Positions 24,478 through 33,353 are shown, counted from the first letter of the stretch. The stretch is 64,000 nucleotides of DNA from an uncultured Caproiciproducens sp. (GCF_963664915.1 NZ_OY761810.1:1750661-1814660), one strand, 5' to 3'. Program-made: numbers and translations. The notes: generated by a model from the sequence alone, not told the origin.

Positions 24478-26817
24478 ATGGCGGTGATAGGAATGATAAA
24501 AGCAAAGACGGGGCGCATCAACTTTACGACAGCTGCTTTAGATCCCACAAAGGCAGTGGCGAAGCAGTTGGTTTATTTTACGGTTGCACTGCTTTGCTCC
24601 CGAGGACTTGTATTCGGTAAATATGCGCCGTTCGGTGTGGCGGCGGTTGCGGCATTTCCATACTCTGGAATTTGGAGTGTCGTTTTGGGCAGTACCATAG
24701 GGTATCTGCTGCCCTCTGCGGCGGTCGTGCCCGTACATTATATTGCAGCGGTTTTGGCTGCCGCGGCGATTCGCTGGACTTTAAATGATCTGGTAAAGCT
24801 GAAAATGCATCCGGGATTTGCTCCCGCAACGGCTTTTCTTCCGGTATTTGCGACAGGAATGGCAATCGTCTTTGTGAACGGTTCCGCTACTTCGACTGTT
24901 GCCATGTATATGGCCGAAGCCCTTCTGGCCGGCGGAATGGCATACTTTTTCGCCCGTACGGCTGGGATTGTCAATTCCGGCAGGAACATCAGCACCATGA
25001 ATGCGCAGGAAATTGCCTGTGCGGCGCTTTCGGCAGGTGTGGTGCTGCTGTCGCTTTCCAATTTGTCGATCGGCCCTGTTTCACTGGGACGGATGCTTGC
25101 GGTAATTGTAATTTTGTTTGCCGCGCATTACGGCGGAGTTGCCGGCGGCAGCGTTGCGGGCATTGCGGCGGGCATTGTGTTCAGTCTTTCCACTTCCGGC
25201 TTAAATTATCTGTCCGGCGCCTATGCGTTAGGCGGCATGATGGCCGGCGTGTTTTCACCGGTCGGTCGGCTGGCGTCGGTTATTGCCTTTATCTTTTCCA
25301 ATGCGGTCGCTTCGCTTCAGGTCGGTAATCAGGAGGCTGTCATCGGGGGACTTTATGAGGTGATGATTTCTACGGTCGTTTACATGCTGCTGCCGCAGAA
25401 AGTCGGCACGCCGCTGATTGGCATGTTCTCACATGCTGACGATACATCCCGCTCCGACGGTCTTCGCCGTTCGGTTATTATGAAACTTGATTACGCGGCA
25501 AAGGCGCTCGGTAGTGTCTCAGAATCAGTTGAAGAAGTTTCCAAAAAGCTTTATAATGCCTGTGCTCCCGATATCAATGGCGTTTACAAGAGGACAATCG
25601 ATGATGTGTGCTCCAACTGCGGATTAAAGGTTTATTGCTGGGAGCGCAATTATAATGACAGTATGAACTCCTTTAACGATCTGACAGAGAAACTGCGGAC
25701 AAAAGGGAAAATTGAGCGCAATGATTTTAACGCGCAGTTTGCAACACATTGCAGCAGGCTGCCGGTCATGCTTGATACCGTAAACAGCAATTATAATGAA
25801 TTTATGATAAAAGATGCGGCGGACAGCCGTGCGCAGCAGGTGCGGAACATGGTTTCCGATCAGTTCACCACCACAAGCAATATGCTTGAGGACATGGCGG
25901 CCGAACTTGAGCTTTATGAACAGTTCGACTTTGCCGCCGCACAAAAGGTCGGAGAGGTTTTGCGCGGCGCAGGGATTCTTCCCATTGATGTGAGCTGCCG
26001 CACAGACCGATTTGACCGCATGTCGATTGAAATTATTACCGCTCAGATTGAGAGCTCCCGTTTGAATAAAGGAGAGATTACGGAAGAGATTTCACGTGTG
26101 TGCAATCGAATGTTTCAACAGCCCTGTGTCAGTACGGTAAAGGGGAAATGCCGCATGCAGATGACGGAGCGCCCGCTTTACCGGGTACAAACCGGATGCG
26201 CCCAGCATTCCTGTGGGAACAAACAAATCTGCGGCGACAGCTGGGATACCTTCTCCGACGGAAATGGCCGGCAGATTGCGATTATCAGTGACGGAATGGG
26301 GACGGGAGGCCGCGCGGCGGTGGACGGTGCAATGGCGAGCGGAATTTTGTCCCGTTTGGTGAAAGCCGGCATCGGATTTGACGCTTCCCTCAAAATCGTG
26401 AATTCGGCATTGATGGTCAAATCGGGCGATGAATCGCTTGCGACCATTGATTTGGCCGCATTGGACCTGTTCAGCGGAAATCTTGAATTCATGAAAGCCG
26501 GCGCTCCCATCAGCGTGCTGCGTAAATCCGGCCGGGCAGTGGTGATCGACGCACCGAGTCTTCCGATTGGCATCTTAAATGATATCAATTTTACCAAATC
26601 TTCGGACAGCCTCGGTAAAGGCGATCTGCTGATTCTGCTTTCCGACGGAGCGCTTGCCGCGGGGGACGACTGGATTTGTGATACGGTCGAAAAATGGGGC
26701 GGACAGATTCCGCAGGAGCTTGCGGAGGAAATCGTAACACAGGCAATCGCCCGGCGTACCGACGGGCACGATGACGACATTACTGCACTGGTGTTGAAGG
26801 TGAAAGAAAACGAATAG
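24478..26817 (+). CDS. spoIIE: stage II sporulation protein E (PP2C-type phosphatase)
   Basis: A 779-residue membrane-bound phosphatase that dephosphorylates the anti-anti-sigma factor SpoIIAA and so frees sigma-F in the forespore; it also acts at the polar septum. About ten hydrophobic segments span residues 25-310; a middle region follows, with conserved Cys in SNCGLKVYCW; the C-terminal PP2C domain shows IISDGMGTGGRA (about 602), SDGALAAGD (about 721) and GHDDDITAL (about 763), which bind the metal ions. The start may be the ATG at 24478 or the one at 24493, which has GGTGATAGG before it. It stands alone with a strong terminator. Its presence makes this an endospore former, or a close relative of one. 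Confidence 0.95.
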   Translation: MAVIGMIKAKTGRINFTTAALDPTKAVAKQLVYFTVALLCSRGLVFGKYAPFGVAAVAAFPYSGIWSVVLGSTIGYLLPSAAVVPVHYIAAVLAAAAIRWTLNDLVKLKMHPGFAPATAFLPVFATGMAIVFVNGSATSTVAMYMAEALLAGGMAYFFARTAGIVNSGRNISTMNAQEIACAALSAGVVLLSLSNLSIGPVSLGRMLAVIVILFAAHYGGVAGGSVAGIAAGIVFSLSTSGLNYLSGAYALGGMMAGVFSPVGRLASVIAFIFSNAVASLQVGNQEAVIGGLYEVMISTVVYMLLPQKVGTPLIGMFSHADDTSRSDGLRRSVIMKLDYAAKALGSVSESVEEVSKKLYNACAPDINGVYKRTIDDVCSNCGLKVYCWERNYNDSMNSFNDLTEKLRTKGKIERNDFNAQFATHCSRLPVMLDTVNSNYNEFMIKDAADSRAQQVRNMVSDQFTTTSNMLEDMAAELELYEQFDFAAAQKVGEVLRGAGILPIDVSCRTDRFDRMSIEIITAQIESSRLNKGEITEEISRVCNRMFQQPCVSTVKGKCRMQMTERPLYRVQTGCAQHSCGNKQICGDSWDTFSDGNGRQIAIISDGMGTGGRAAVDGAMASGILSRLVKAGIGFDASLKIVNSALMVKSGDESLATIDLAALDLFSGNLEFMKAGAPISVLRKSGRAVVIDAPSLPIGILNDINFTKSSDSLGKGDLLILLSDGALAAGDDWICDTVEKWGGQIPQELAEEIVTQAIARRTDGHDDDITALVLKVKENE

Positions 26818-26835
26818 AGCGGATTATCAATCGAA

Positions 26836-26870
26836 GGGAGGGAGGCATTGCCTCCCTCCCTAATTTTTTT
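26836..26870 (+). terminator. terminator of spoIIE
   Basis: GGGAGGGAGGCA pairs with TGCCTCCCTCCC, then TAATTTTTTT. It overlaps the stop codon of the leftward ribbon-helix-helix gene. Confidence 0.9.
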
Positions 26871-27072
26871 GCAGGTTTTCCTGTACAACTTCACAGTTTT
26901 CAGCGGCATATTCGAGAAAAATGCCAATCAATTCATTTCGGCTTCTGCCGCTTTTCAAAGCGAGCCTGTCAATGGTTGAAACCGTTTCCTCTTTGATGCG
27001 TATGGAGAAAGTTTTGTAACCGTCCTCACCTTTTGGCGGTTTTACCTTTATGACAATCTTATGATTTTCCAT
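26860..27072 (-). CDS. ribbon-helix-helix (CopG/Arc-type) regulator
   Basis: A 70-residue protein. The segment YKTFSIRIKEETVSTIDRLA is a beta strand and first helix of a ribbon-helix-helix fold, followed by KSGRSRNELIGIFLEYA as second helix with the SRNEL turn. Such proteins bind DNA as dimers and often repress their own promoter. RBS AGGTGA precedes the ATG at 27072. It is divergent from a 53-residue gene; two palindromes sharing ATATGTT/AACATAT lie in the gap. The layout resembles small antitoxin operons, but no toxin is seen beside it. Confidence 0.8.
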   Translation of the reverse strand: MENHKIVIKVKPPKGEDGYKTFSIRIKEETVSTIDRLALKSGRSRNELIGIFLEYAAENCEVVQENLQKN

Positions 27073-27089
27073 GAAATCACCTGCTTTCG

Positions 27090-27104
27090 AACATATTATA
27101 TGTT
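27090..27104. promoter_or_regulatory. 15-bp palindromic operator for the RHH regulator
   Basis: AACATA and TATGTT around TTA, a perfect dyad 18 bases before the RHH start codon. Half-sites match those in the larger palindrome next to it. Confidence 0.55.
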
Positions 27105-27115
27105 TAAAATAAAAA

Positions 27116-27153
27116 CAAATATATGTTATAATTTATGTTATAACATATATTTG
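27116..27153. promoter_or_regulatory. 38-bp palindrome with 15-bp perfect arms
   Basis: CAAATATATGTTATA and TATAACATATATTTG are exact reverse complements, with an 8-base centre. The site is 2 bases before the Shine-Dalgarno of the 53-residue gene and covers its likely promoter. Two ATATGTT half-sites suggest cooperative binding of the RHH protein; it could also fold as a hairpin in the mRNA leader. Confidence 0.6.
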
Positions 27154-27168
27154 CGGGAGGTGATTTAT

Positions 27169-27330
27169 TTGCCGGATTATCAAAAAATGTACACAACACT
27201 TTTCAATCAAGTCACAAGTACGATTGAGCAGCTAAAGCTGGTACAACAGAAGACGGAAGAGATGTATATAGATTCAGAGGGAACACCTTTAAAAATACAT
27301 TCTTCGGTGAAAAACAGGTCGGACAAATAA
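27169..27330 (+). CDS. 53-residue protein with TTG start
   Basis: A small, hydrophilic, mostly helical protein (LPDYQKMYTTLFNQVTSTIE at the start, ending in NRSDK). TTG at 27169 follows GGGAGGTG by 6 bases, a strong ribosome binding site; the ATG at 27061 of the same frame runs through the palindromes and has no such site. I do not recognise a function. Similar short proteins occur in other Ruminococcaceae to my recollection. It is divergent from the RHH regulator and shares its operator region, so the two may form a unit. Confidence 0.65.
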   Translation: MPDYQKMYTTLFNQVTSTIEQLKLVQQKTEEMYIDSEGTPLKIHSSVKNRSDK

Positions 27331-27487
27331 TTTACGGTAAAATTTACATAATAGCTTTGCGAATACTTCTTATTAATGCTTGCTATTTATTTAGCCGGGA
27401 TGTAATATGTTGTTCATGGCGGAAATTGTAAGAAGCCCGCCGATACCGTGAAATAGTACGATAAAAATTGAATTTAGGAGACTGATT

Positions 27488-28159
27488 ATGACGTCGACAA
27501 AGAGAAAAACATTGATGCTCTGTGCATCTGCAATGTGCGCACTTGCCGTTTTTACTGGATGCTCCAATCCCAATTCTTCCAGCAGTCAGCAAAGCTCTTC
27601 AGCCGCTTCCGTTTCTTCCGCGGCGGCGCCTTCATCCGCTGCATCCGTGGCGAGCTCCACCCCGGAATCGTCCCAGCCAATTGATGCTCAGACAACACTT
27701 CTTCAGCTTATAATGAAAACGGCCAAACAGGGAAAGGTGATTAACTCTGATTTTGCGGTTAAATCCAATGTGATTGAGGATGTGCAGGACAAGTGGGGGA
27801 AAGAAGACAAGTCCGAATATATTGCCGCCGCCAAAGGCACCTATGCCACGTATGCCAAAAAAGGCGTTGCGTTTGGCTTTAACAAGGGCTCACAGATTTT
27901 TGAAGTCCGGTCGTTTGACAGCCAGATTCAGGCGATCACTTTGTCAAAAGCGCAGGAAATTTTTGGTAAGCCGGATCACGATGCAGCTTCCGGCAGTGAA
28001 AGAATTATCGGATACGTTGTCAGCAAAGAGTATAAAATACTGATGGTTTTTCCGGATTCGAAAGCAAATGGCGAAGATGCGAAACTCGATCATTACTCTG
28101 TATTTTATCCGGACGGTACCATCAATATGATGGCGGATGACCCGGGCAGGCAATGGTAA
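27488..28159 (+). CDS. DUF4309 lipoprotein
   Basis: A 223-residue lipoprotein: signal peptide, lipobox FTGC (Cys at residue 25), then a Ser/Ala-rich linker to about residue 65, then a globular domain. The domain shows INSDFAVKSNVIEDVQDKWG, the repeat GTYATYAKKGVAFGFNKG and KAQEIFGKPD, the pattern of the DUF4309 family (Bacillus YjgB and relatives), whose role is unknown. It should sit on the outer face of the membrane. RBS TAGGAGA precedes the ATG. It has a terminator shared with the convergent tatD. Confidence 0.75.
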   Translation: MTSTKRKTLMLCASAMCALAVFTGCSNPNSSSSQQSSSAASVSSAAAPSSAASVASSTPESSQPIDAQTTLLQLIMKTAKQGKVINSDFAVKSNVIEDVQDKWGKEDKSEYIAAAKGTYATYAKKGVAFGFNKGSQIFEVRSFDSQIQAITLSKAQEIFGKPDHDAASGSERIIGYVVSKEYKILMVFPDSKANGEDAKLDHYSVFYPDGTINMMADDPGRQW

Positions 28160-28170
28160 GCTGAAAATTC

Positions 28171-28209
28171 AAAAGGAAGCCGCTCGAAAGAGTCAGCTTC
28201 CTTTTATTT
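28171..28209. terminator. bidirectional terminator between DUF4309 and tatD
   Basis: AAAAGGAAGC and GCTTCCTTTT form a 10-base stem around 15 bases, with T-rich ends on both strands. Confidence 0.8.
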
Positions 28210-28212
28210 ATC

Positions 28213-28989
28213 CTATTTGATTTTAAAAAGTGTTTCGGCGTTTCTGCGCGTAACCTCTAGAATCTCCGCTATCGTTGTGCCCCGGATTTCGGCAATCTTT
28301 GCAGCTGTGTAGGCAATGAGCGTGGAATCATTGCGCTTGCCGCGGAATGGAACGGGCGTCATATACGGACAGTCCGTCTCCATAAGCATGTGTTCCAGTG
28401 GGATGGCAGCGGCCACCTCGACCGGCACGCGCGCATTCTTAAACGTGACCGCTCCGCCAAGACCGATGTACATGCCAAGCCGTACGCACTCTGTTGCCAT
28501 TGCTACGCTGCCGGAAAAGCAGTGTACCACACCGGAAGGCTTTCGCTTGCGCAGCAGCTCCATAGTGTCGCCGTGCGCGTCACGGTCATGCACAATAATC
28601 GGCAGATGATACTTTTGCGCAAGCAGAATCTGGCTTTCAAATAGCTCTTTCTGCACGTTTTTCGGCGCATTTTCTTCGAAATGATAGTCCAGACCGATTT
28701 CCCCGACCGCGACAACTTTGTTCTGCGTAATCAGTGCTTCGAGCTGCTCCAGATAGTTTTCAGGAGCGTCCTTGGCACATTCCGGGTGGATTCCTACGGC
28801 AGCGTAAATATAAGGGTAATCTGCCGAAAGCTGAATAGAAGCCCGGGTGGAGTCCAAATCCGCACCGCAGTTTATTACATTGCAAATGCCGCGCCGGGGA
28901 AGGTCAGCTAAAAGTGCTTCCCGGTCGCCGGCAAAGGCCTCGTCGTCATAGTGTGCGTGAGAATCAAAAATGTTGTTTGTCATTTCCAT
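28213..28989 (-). CDS. tatD: TatD-family metal-dependent nuclease
   Basis: A 258-residue TIM-barrel hydrolase of the TatD family. Metal ligands are visible in FDSHAHYDDE (HxH), VGEIGLDYHFE (Glu), IVHDRDAHGD (His), VVHCFSG (His) and METDCPYMTP (Asp). TatD proteins are 3'-5' DNases with roles in repair and in DNA clearance. The start at 28989 is one base after the metG stop codon, so it is translated right behind metG. This metG-tatD order is common in Firmicutes. Confidence 0.93.
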   Translation of the reverse strand: MEMTNNIFDSHAHYDDEAFAGDREALLADLPRRGICNVINCGADLDSTRASIQLSADYPYIYAAVGIHPECAKDAPENYLEQLEALITQNKVVAVGEIGLDYHFEENAPKNVQKELFESQILLAQKYHLPIIVHDRDAHGDTMELLRKRKPSGVVHCFSGSVAMATECVRLGMYIGLGGAVTFKNARVPVEVAAAIPLEHMLMETDCPYMTPVPFRGKRNDSTLIAYTAAKIAEIRGTTIAEILEVTRRNAETLFKIK

Positions 28990-28990
28990 A

Positions 28991-30937
28991 TCAGCGGATT
29001 TTGCTCCCTGCCGGAATTCCGTCCACAAAAATGACCTTTACGTCTTCTCCGGCATCCGCCGCCAGAATCATGCCCTGGCTCTCCACGCCGCACAGCATGG
29101 CCGGTTTTAAGTTTGCAACCAGTATAATGCTGTGGCCGGTTAAATCTTCCGGCTGATACCACTTTGCAATGCCTGAAGCGACGGTTCGTTCGCCTTCACC
29201 GTCATCAATCGTCAGCTTTAAAAGCTTCTTTGCTTTCTTAATCGGCTCGCAGGCAATGATTTTGCCTACACGAAGTTCCACCTTGCCAAAGTCGTCAATG
29301 CCGATTTGGGCAATCCCTTCGATTTTATTGCCAGTGGATTCTTTTTCTCTTTCTTCGGTTGCCGGGTTGGGGATCAATTTGTTCAGCTCTTCAATCTCTT
29401 TGTCTACGTCGATGCGGGGGTAAAGCGTTTCCCCTTTGGTGATGACCGCATCGGCAGGCAGAAGTCCCCATTTTGCCGCGGCTTCATAGGTCAGCACATC
29501 GGCTTTTGCGCCAAGCTGTGCTTGAATTTTCGGCGCTGTTTCCGGAATAAAGGGCGTAATCAGAATTGACACGATGCGCAGGCTTTCGCAAAGATTATAA
29601 ATTACCGCCGCAAGACGGGCATGTTTGGCTTCGTCTTTTCCGAGTGCCCACGGCATGGTCTCATCGATATATTTGTTGGTGCGGGCAATCAGTTTCCAAA
29701 TTTCGGTCAGCGCGTTGCTGAACTGATAGCCGGCAATGGCATCGTCGCATTTTTGACGCAGCTCCAGCGCCATGTGAATCAGTTCGTTGTCAATCGGGTC
29801 GCTTTCACGTTCGGCGGGAATTTTGCCGCCAAAGTATTTTTCAGCCATTGCGGTGGAGCGGGAAAGAAGGTTTCCAAGGTCGTTTGCAAGGTCGGAGTTA
29901 ATGCGGCTGATCAGCGCTTCATTTGTAAAAACGCCGTCCGCGCCGAACGGAATTTCACGCAGAAGGAAATAGCGGATTGCGTCCACACCGTAACGGTTGC
30001 ACAGAATCACCGGGTCGACCACATTGCCCTTTGACTTGCTCATTTTGCTCCCGTCGCCGAACAGGAGCCAACCGTGGCCGTAAACCTGCTTGGGAAGGGG
30101 AAGATCGAGCGCCATCAGCATGGCGGGCCAGATAATGGTGTGAAAACGCACGATTTCCTTACCCACAAAATGCACGTCGGCAGGCCAGTATTTTTTGTAA
30201 TCGGAGTCATCGTCCGAACCGTAGCCGAGCGCGGTGATGTAGTTTGTCAGCGCGTCGAGCCAGACGTAAACAACATGCTTGGGATCAAAGTCAACGGGAA
30301 TCCCCCACGTAAAGCTTGTGCGCGAAACGCACAAATCGGAAAGACCCTGCTTAATAAAGTTGATCATTTCATTTTTGCGGCTTTCCGGCTGGATAAAGTT
30401 CGGCTGATCCTCATAGAGCTTTAACAGCCTGTCCGCGTAGTTAGAGATACGGAAGAAGTAAGCCTCCTCATTGGCCATCTTTACTTCTCTGCCGCAGTCC
30501 GGGCATTTGCCGTCCTTTAACTGCGTTTCGGTCCAGAAGGATTCGCACGGTGTACAGTACCATCCTTCATATTTCCCTTTGTATATTTCCCCTTTGTCAT
30601 AGAGGGTTTTAAAAATTTTCTGAACGGCCTTTACATGATAATCGTCGGTCGTGCGGATAAAGCGGTCGTTGGAAATATTTAAAAGCTTCCATAAGTCCTG
30701 AAAGCCCGCGACGATTTTATCGACATATTCTTTTGGGGTGACACCTTCTTTTTCGGCGTTTATCTCAATTTTTTGGCCGTGCTCGTCAGTTCCGGTCAGA
30801 AACATCACGTCGTAGCCCTGCATTCGTTTATAGCGCGCGATTGCGTCGCTTGCGACGGTGCAGTAGCTGTGGCCGATGTGCGCCTTACCCGAGGGGTAGT
30901 AGATAGGCGTTGTGATGTAAAAAGTTTTTTTGTCCAT
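28991..30937 (-). CDS. metG: methionyl-tRNA synthetase
   Basis: A 648-residue class I synthetase that charges both initiator and elongator tRNA-Met. It has PSGKAHIGHSYC (HIGH-like, residues 15-26), a zinc knuckle with CTPCESFW and KCPDCGRE, the KMSKS motif in GSKMSKSKGN, an anticodon-binding helical domain, and a C-terminal tRNA-binding domain (about 545-648) for dimerisation. RBS TTGGAGG precedes the ATG. Length and layout match the Bacillus type. No T-box was seen upstream. Confidence 0.97.
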   Translation of the reverse strand: MDKKTFYITTPIYYPSGKAHIGHSYCTVASDAIARYKRMQGYDVMFLTGTDEHGQKIEINAEKEGVTPKEYVDKIVAGFQDLWKLLNISNDRFIRTTDDYHVKAVQKIFKTLYDKGEIYKGKYEGWYCTPCESFWTETQLKDGKCPDCGREVKMANEEAYFFRISNYADRLLKLYEDQPNFIQPESRKNEMINFIKQGLSDLCVSRTSFTWGIPVDFDPKHVVYVWLDALTNYITALGYGSDDDSDYKKYWPADVHFVGKEIVRFHTIIWPAMLMALDLPLPKQVYGHGWLLFGDGSKMSKSKGNVVDPVILCNRYGVDAIRYFLLREIPFGADGVFTNEALISRINSDLANDLGNLLSRSTAMAEKYFGGKIPAERESDPIDNELIHMALELRQKCDDAIAGYQFSNALTEIWKLIARTNKYIDETMPWALGKDEAKHARLAAVIYNLCESLRIVSILITPFIPETAPKIQAQLGAKADVLTYEAAAKWGLLPADAVITKGETLYPRIDVDKEIEELNKLIPNPATEEREKESTGNKIEGIAQIGIDDFGKVELRVGKIIACEPIKKAKKLLKLTIDDGEGERTVASGIAKWYQPEDLTGHSIILVANLKPAMLCGVESQGMILAADAGEDVKVIFVDGIPAGSKIR

Positions 30938-31062
30938 GTTTTAACCTCCAAGAGAATGGTATTCTTCAATAAAATGACTAATTTTAATATTATACCATTT
31001 TTTTCATAAATAGTGAATATAAAATTAAGAAACATGTGTCATTCGCTGACTGGAATGTAAAA

Positions 31063-31111
31063 ATTAAAAAAAAGTACCGCTCCGAAACTTAAATTAGTCT
31101 TGGAGCGGTAC
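31063..31111 (-). terminator. terminator of the LCP gene
   Basis: On the minus strand GTACCGCTCC and GGAGCGGTAC form a perfect 10-base stem followed by a long T run. Confidence 0.9.
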
Positions 31112-31124
31112 AATTATGATATGA

Positions 31125-32267
31125 TTAATCTGATACTGTAGCGGAATCATCAGTTCCGGCATTTTCGCCATACAGGAATGTCCATAATAATTTGCAGTTC
31201 TGGGGCAGATCCGGATCAAGCACCTGGCCGATTCCTTTTATGGTTGGCTCGGTATAGGTGTTCAGATTGGGAACATGCATGGTTTTCATGCTGTAACTGG
31301 AAATGGACGTGGCGACGGGTAACATTGCCAGCAGTTCGCTGTCCTGAAGATCAGTTTTTACGAGAGGGAAAAACTCATTCAGCAAAGAAGTGAGTTTTAT
31401 AGGGCCGAGGCCTTCCATCTTTTTAATCATCAGCTCCATCACTTCACGCTGCCGGCCGGTACGGCCAAAGTCGCTGTCCGTTTCACGAATTCGGGCGTAA
31501 TATACAGCCAGGCGTCCGTCCAGATGATTGACCCCCGGCTTCAGGTGGCTGCCCATATTCCGGTTTTCTGCATCGCAAAGCTTTTGATCCATCTGAATGT
31601 CGAGGCCGCCGATTTTATCAATGATCGCCGCAAAATTTTCAAAATCCACCGAGATATAATGATCAAGATTAATCCGGAAATTGTTTTGAATGGTTGCCAT
31701 GGTTAATTCAGCGCCGCCTTTTGAATAGGCTGCGTTCAATTTTTGCTTTTTCATTGTGGGTATTTCAACGTATAGATCACGCAGAAAAGAGACCAACCGA
31801 AGAGTCTTGTTCTTGGTGTTAATGGAAACCAGCATGGTAGTGTCGCTTCTGCTGCTGTTCCCGTCGTCTCCCTTGTCAGTGCCGATCAGCAGAATATTGC
31901 TGACCTGGCTGTTCGATAAAATACTCCGTGTGGGTGCCGCGCTGGGCTGTTCAATATACTTTGATGTGTTGATATTTTCAGATCGGTCCAAACGGGACAT
32001 CATGTACTTTCCATACACGAAAACGCCTGCACATGCCACCAGAATCAGACACAGGATGCTGAGAAAAACTTTTTTCAAGCCGCTTTTTTTTCGGCCGTAT
32101 TTTTTGTTCCCCTGGCGAACAGGCCGGCTTTTGCTGTAAATATCACGGTCAACATAATTGTAGCGGTCAATCTCACCGGTATTATTATCCGGTTGGCGCC
32201 CTGCGCCTCGCGGTCTTGAACCCATATTATTACGCTGCGACCGGTCGTCGCGGTTTTGTTTATTCAT
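31125..32267 (-). CDS. LytR-CpsA-Psr (LCP) family cell-wall glycopolymer ligase
   Basis: A 380-residue protein with a basic cytoplasmic N-terminus rich in Arg and Asn (1-47), one membrane anchor (about 48-70), and an extracellular LCP domain: LLIGTDKGDDGNSSRSDT, LVSFLRDLYVEIP, KLNAAYSKGG and YYARIRETDSDFGRTGRQ carry the Arg and Asp residues that hold the polyprenyl phosphate. LCP enzymes attach teichoic acids or capsule sugars to peptidoglycan. RBS GAGGTGA precedes the ATG. It stands alone. Confidence 0.92.
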   Translation of the reverse strand: MNKQNRDDRSQRNNMGSRPRGAGRQPDNNTGEIDRYNYVDRDIYSKSRPVRQGNKKYGRKKSGLKKVFLSILCLILVACAGVFVYGKYMMSRLDRSENINTSKYIEQPSAAPTRSILSNSQVSNILLIGTDKGDDGNSSRSDTTMLVSINTKNKTLRLVSFLRDLYVEIPTMKKQKLNAAYSKGGAELTMATIQNNFRINLDHYISVDFENFAAIIDKIGGLDIQMDQKLCDAENRNMGSHLKPGVNHLDGRLAVYYARIRETDSDFGRTGRQREVMELMIKKMEGLGPIKLTSLLNEFFPLVKTDLQDSELLAMLPVATSISSYSMKTMHVPNLNTYTEPTIKGIGQVLDPDLPQNCKLLWTFLYGENAGTDDSATVSD

Positions 32268-32346
32268 ATTTCACCTCAAAAACTTAATACACAAAGCAGT
32301 CTTATTCTATTGCAATTTCGGGGACATGTCAATAGTTATGTAAACT

Positions 32347-32378
32347 AAAAAAGAAAGCGGAAAATATTCCGGCTTTCT
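32347..32378 (-). terminator. terminator of the 84-residue gene
   Basis: On the minus strand GAAAGCCGGAA pairs with TTCCGCTTTC (one bulge), followed by TTTTTT. Confidence 0.7.
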
Positions 32379-32431
32379 ATATAGTTTGTGTTTTTTAGGT
32401 GAATAGGGAATACGCTGAAGAAAACAAAGTG

Positions 32432-32686
32432 TTACATATGACTGTCATCTTTGAATTTTTTTAAAAGTTCTTTCACATAATAGTCCTTGGCAGCAACAGA
32501 TGTTTTAAATAGCAGAGGCTTCATGAAAATATACGAAAGGCTTGTACTCCAATCTTCAGCTGAAAATAAGTTGGGATCCATATTTTGAATTATAGGTAAA
32601 ATAACGGTGCTGTTTGCTGACAGCCGAATATTGGAAATATAAATATCACATGATTTTGCAATATATTCTACCATCTTTTCACTCAT
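32432..32686 (-). CDS. 84-residue protein of unknown function
   Basis: A small protein starting MSEKMVEYIAKSCDIYISN and ending in a Lys-rich helix. I do not recognise a family. The open frame reaches 32752, but the ATG at 32686 has GGTGTGAG before it, and the longer version would run into the operator at 32756. It is divergent from an XRE regulator with two matching operators between them, so it is probably the regulated partner. Confidence 0.6.
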   Translation of the reverse strand: MSEKMVEYIAKSCDIYISNIRLSANSTVILPIIQNMDPNLFSAEDWSTSLSYIFMKPLLFKTSVAAKDYYVKELLKKFKDDSHM

Positions 32687-32755
32687 TCTCACACCGCCCT
32701 TCAAAATATAAGCCGGTAACAAAAACCCCTGTATGGAATTCCCTAATACCATTAT

Positions 32756-32772
32756 AGTAACATTTTGTTACT
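32756..32772. promoter_or_regulatory. 17-bp operator 1 of the XRE repressor
   Basis: AGTAACA and TGTTACT around TTT, a perfect dyad. Same length and core (GTAAC/GTTAC) as operator 2. Confidence 0.62.
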
Positions 32773-32806
32773 TAGTCAACATAATAAGAAGAATTTTGAC
32801 AAATCC

Positions 32807-32823
32807 TGTAACTATTTGTTACA
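32807..32823. promoter_or_regulatory. 17-bp operator 2 of the XRE repressor
   Basis: TGTAAC and GTTACA around TATTT, a perfect dyad. It lies between a TTGACA at 32796-32801 and a TACATA -10 candidate, so binding would block a rightward promoter. Confidence 0.62.
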
Positions 32824-32876
32824 TAAATTGCTTGTAAAATTCTTAAACTGTATACTTTCCGTAAGGGGATGATAAA

Positions 32877-33230
32877 GTGGTTGCACGAAAATTAAAGGAG
32901 CTTCGCACAGAACATAAACTCACTCAGAACGAAATAGCAACCCTTTTAAATATTTCACGCGAAGCATATTGTATGTATGAAAATGAAAAAAGACAATTGA
33001 ATTATGAAGCACTATGCTTTCTTGCTGATTTTTACCACGTATCACTCGACTATTTGTTTGACCGGTCGGATGATCCGGGACATTCTGAGCCGATGAGTAA
33101 AGATGAAATGATGCTTTTGAGCTATTATCGTGATCTGGACGAACGAGGCAGGGAGAGTATCCTTGACATGGCAAAAATGGAATATAAGCGGGAAATGAGA
33201 GGAAAAAAATTTTCAGAATCGGCAATATGA
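32877..33230 (+). CDS. XRE-family repressor
   Basis: A 117-residue protein. Residues 1-65 form an XRE helix-turn-helix (LTQNEIATLLNISREAYCMYENEKRQLN), then YHVSLDYLFDRSD, and a helical tail that may dimerise. GTG at 32877 is the start, behind AAGGGG. It is divergent from an 84-residue gene. Two copies of a 17-bp dyad lie between them, as in phage-like or self-regulated repressor pairs. A second promoter candidate, TTGCTT-17-TATACT at 32828-32856, lies so near the start that the mRNA leader would be very short. Confidence 0.85.
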   Translation: MVARKLKELRTEHKLTQNEIATLLNISREAYCMYENEKRQLNYEALCFLADFYHVSLDYLFDRSDDPGHSEPMSKDEMMLLSYYRDLDERGRESILDMAKMEYKREMRGKKFSESAI

Positions 33231-33353
33231 TTTATATCAACGGAAGCTGAAGCAGAAGCCGCCTATGAAAATTTACAGTATGTTCACTGCTTTTTTAATC
33301 GTTTTGCTATAATAAATTGATAGAAATTCAGCAGGATGAAGGAGGAGATTAGA

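Noticed and set aside
32432-33230. Remnant of a prophage control region
   Set aside because: The repressor and operators look like one, but no other phage gene or attachment site is near.
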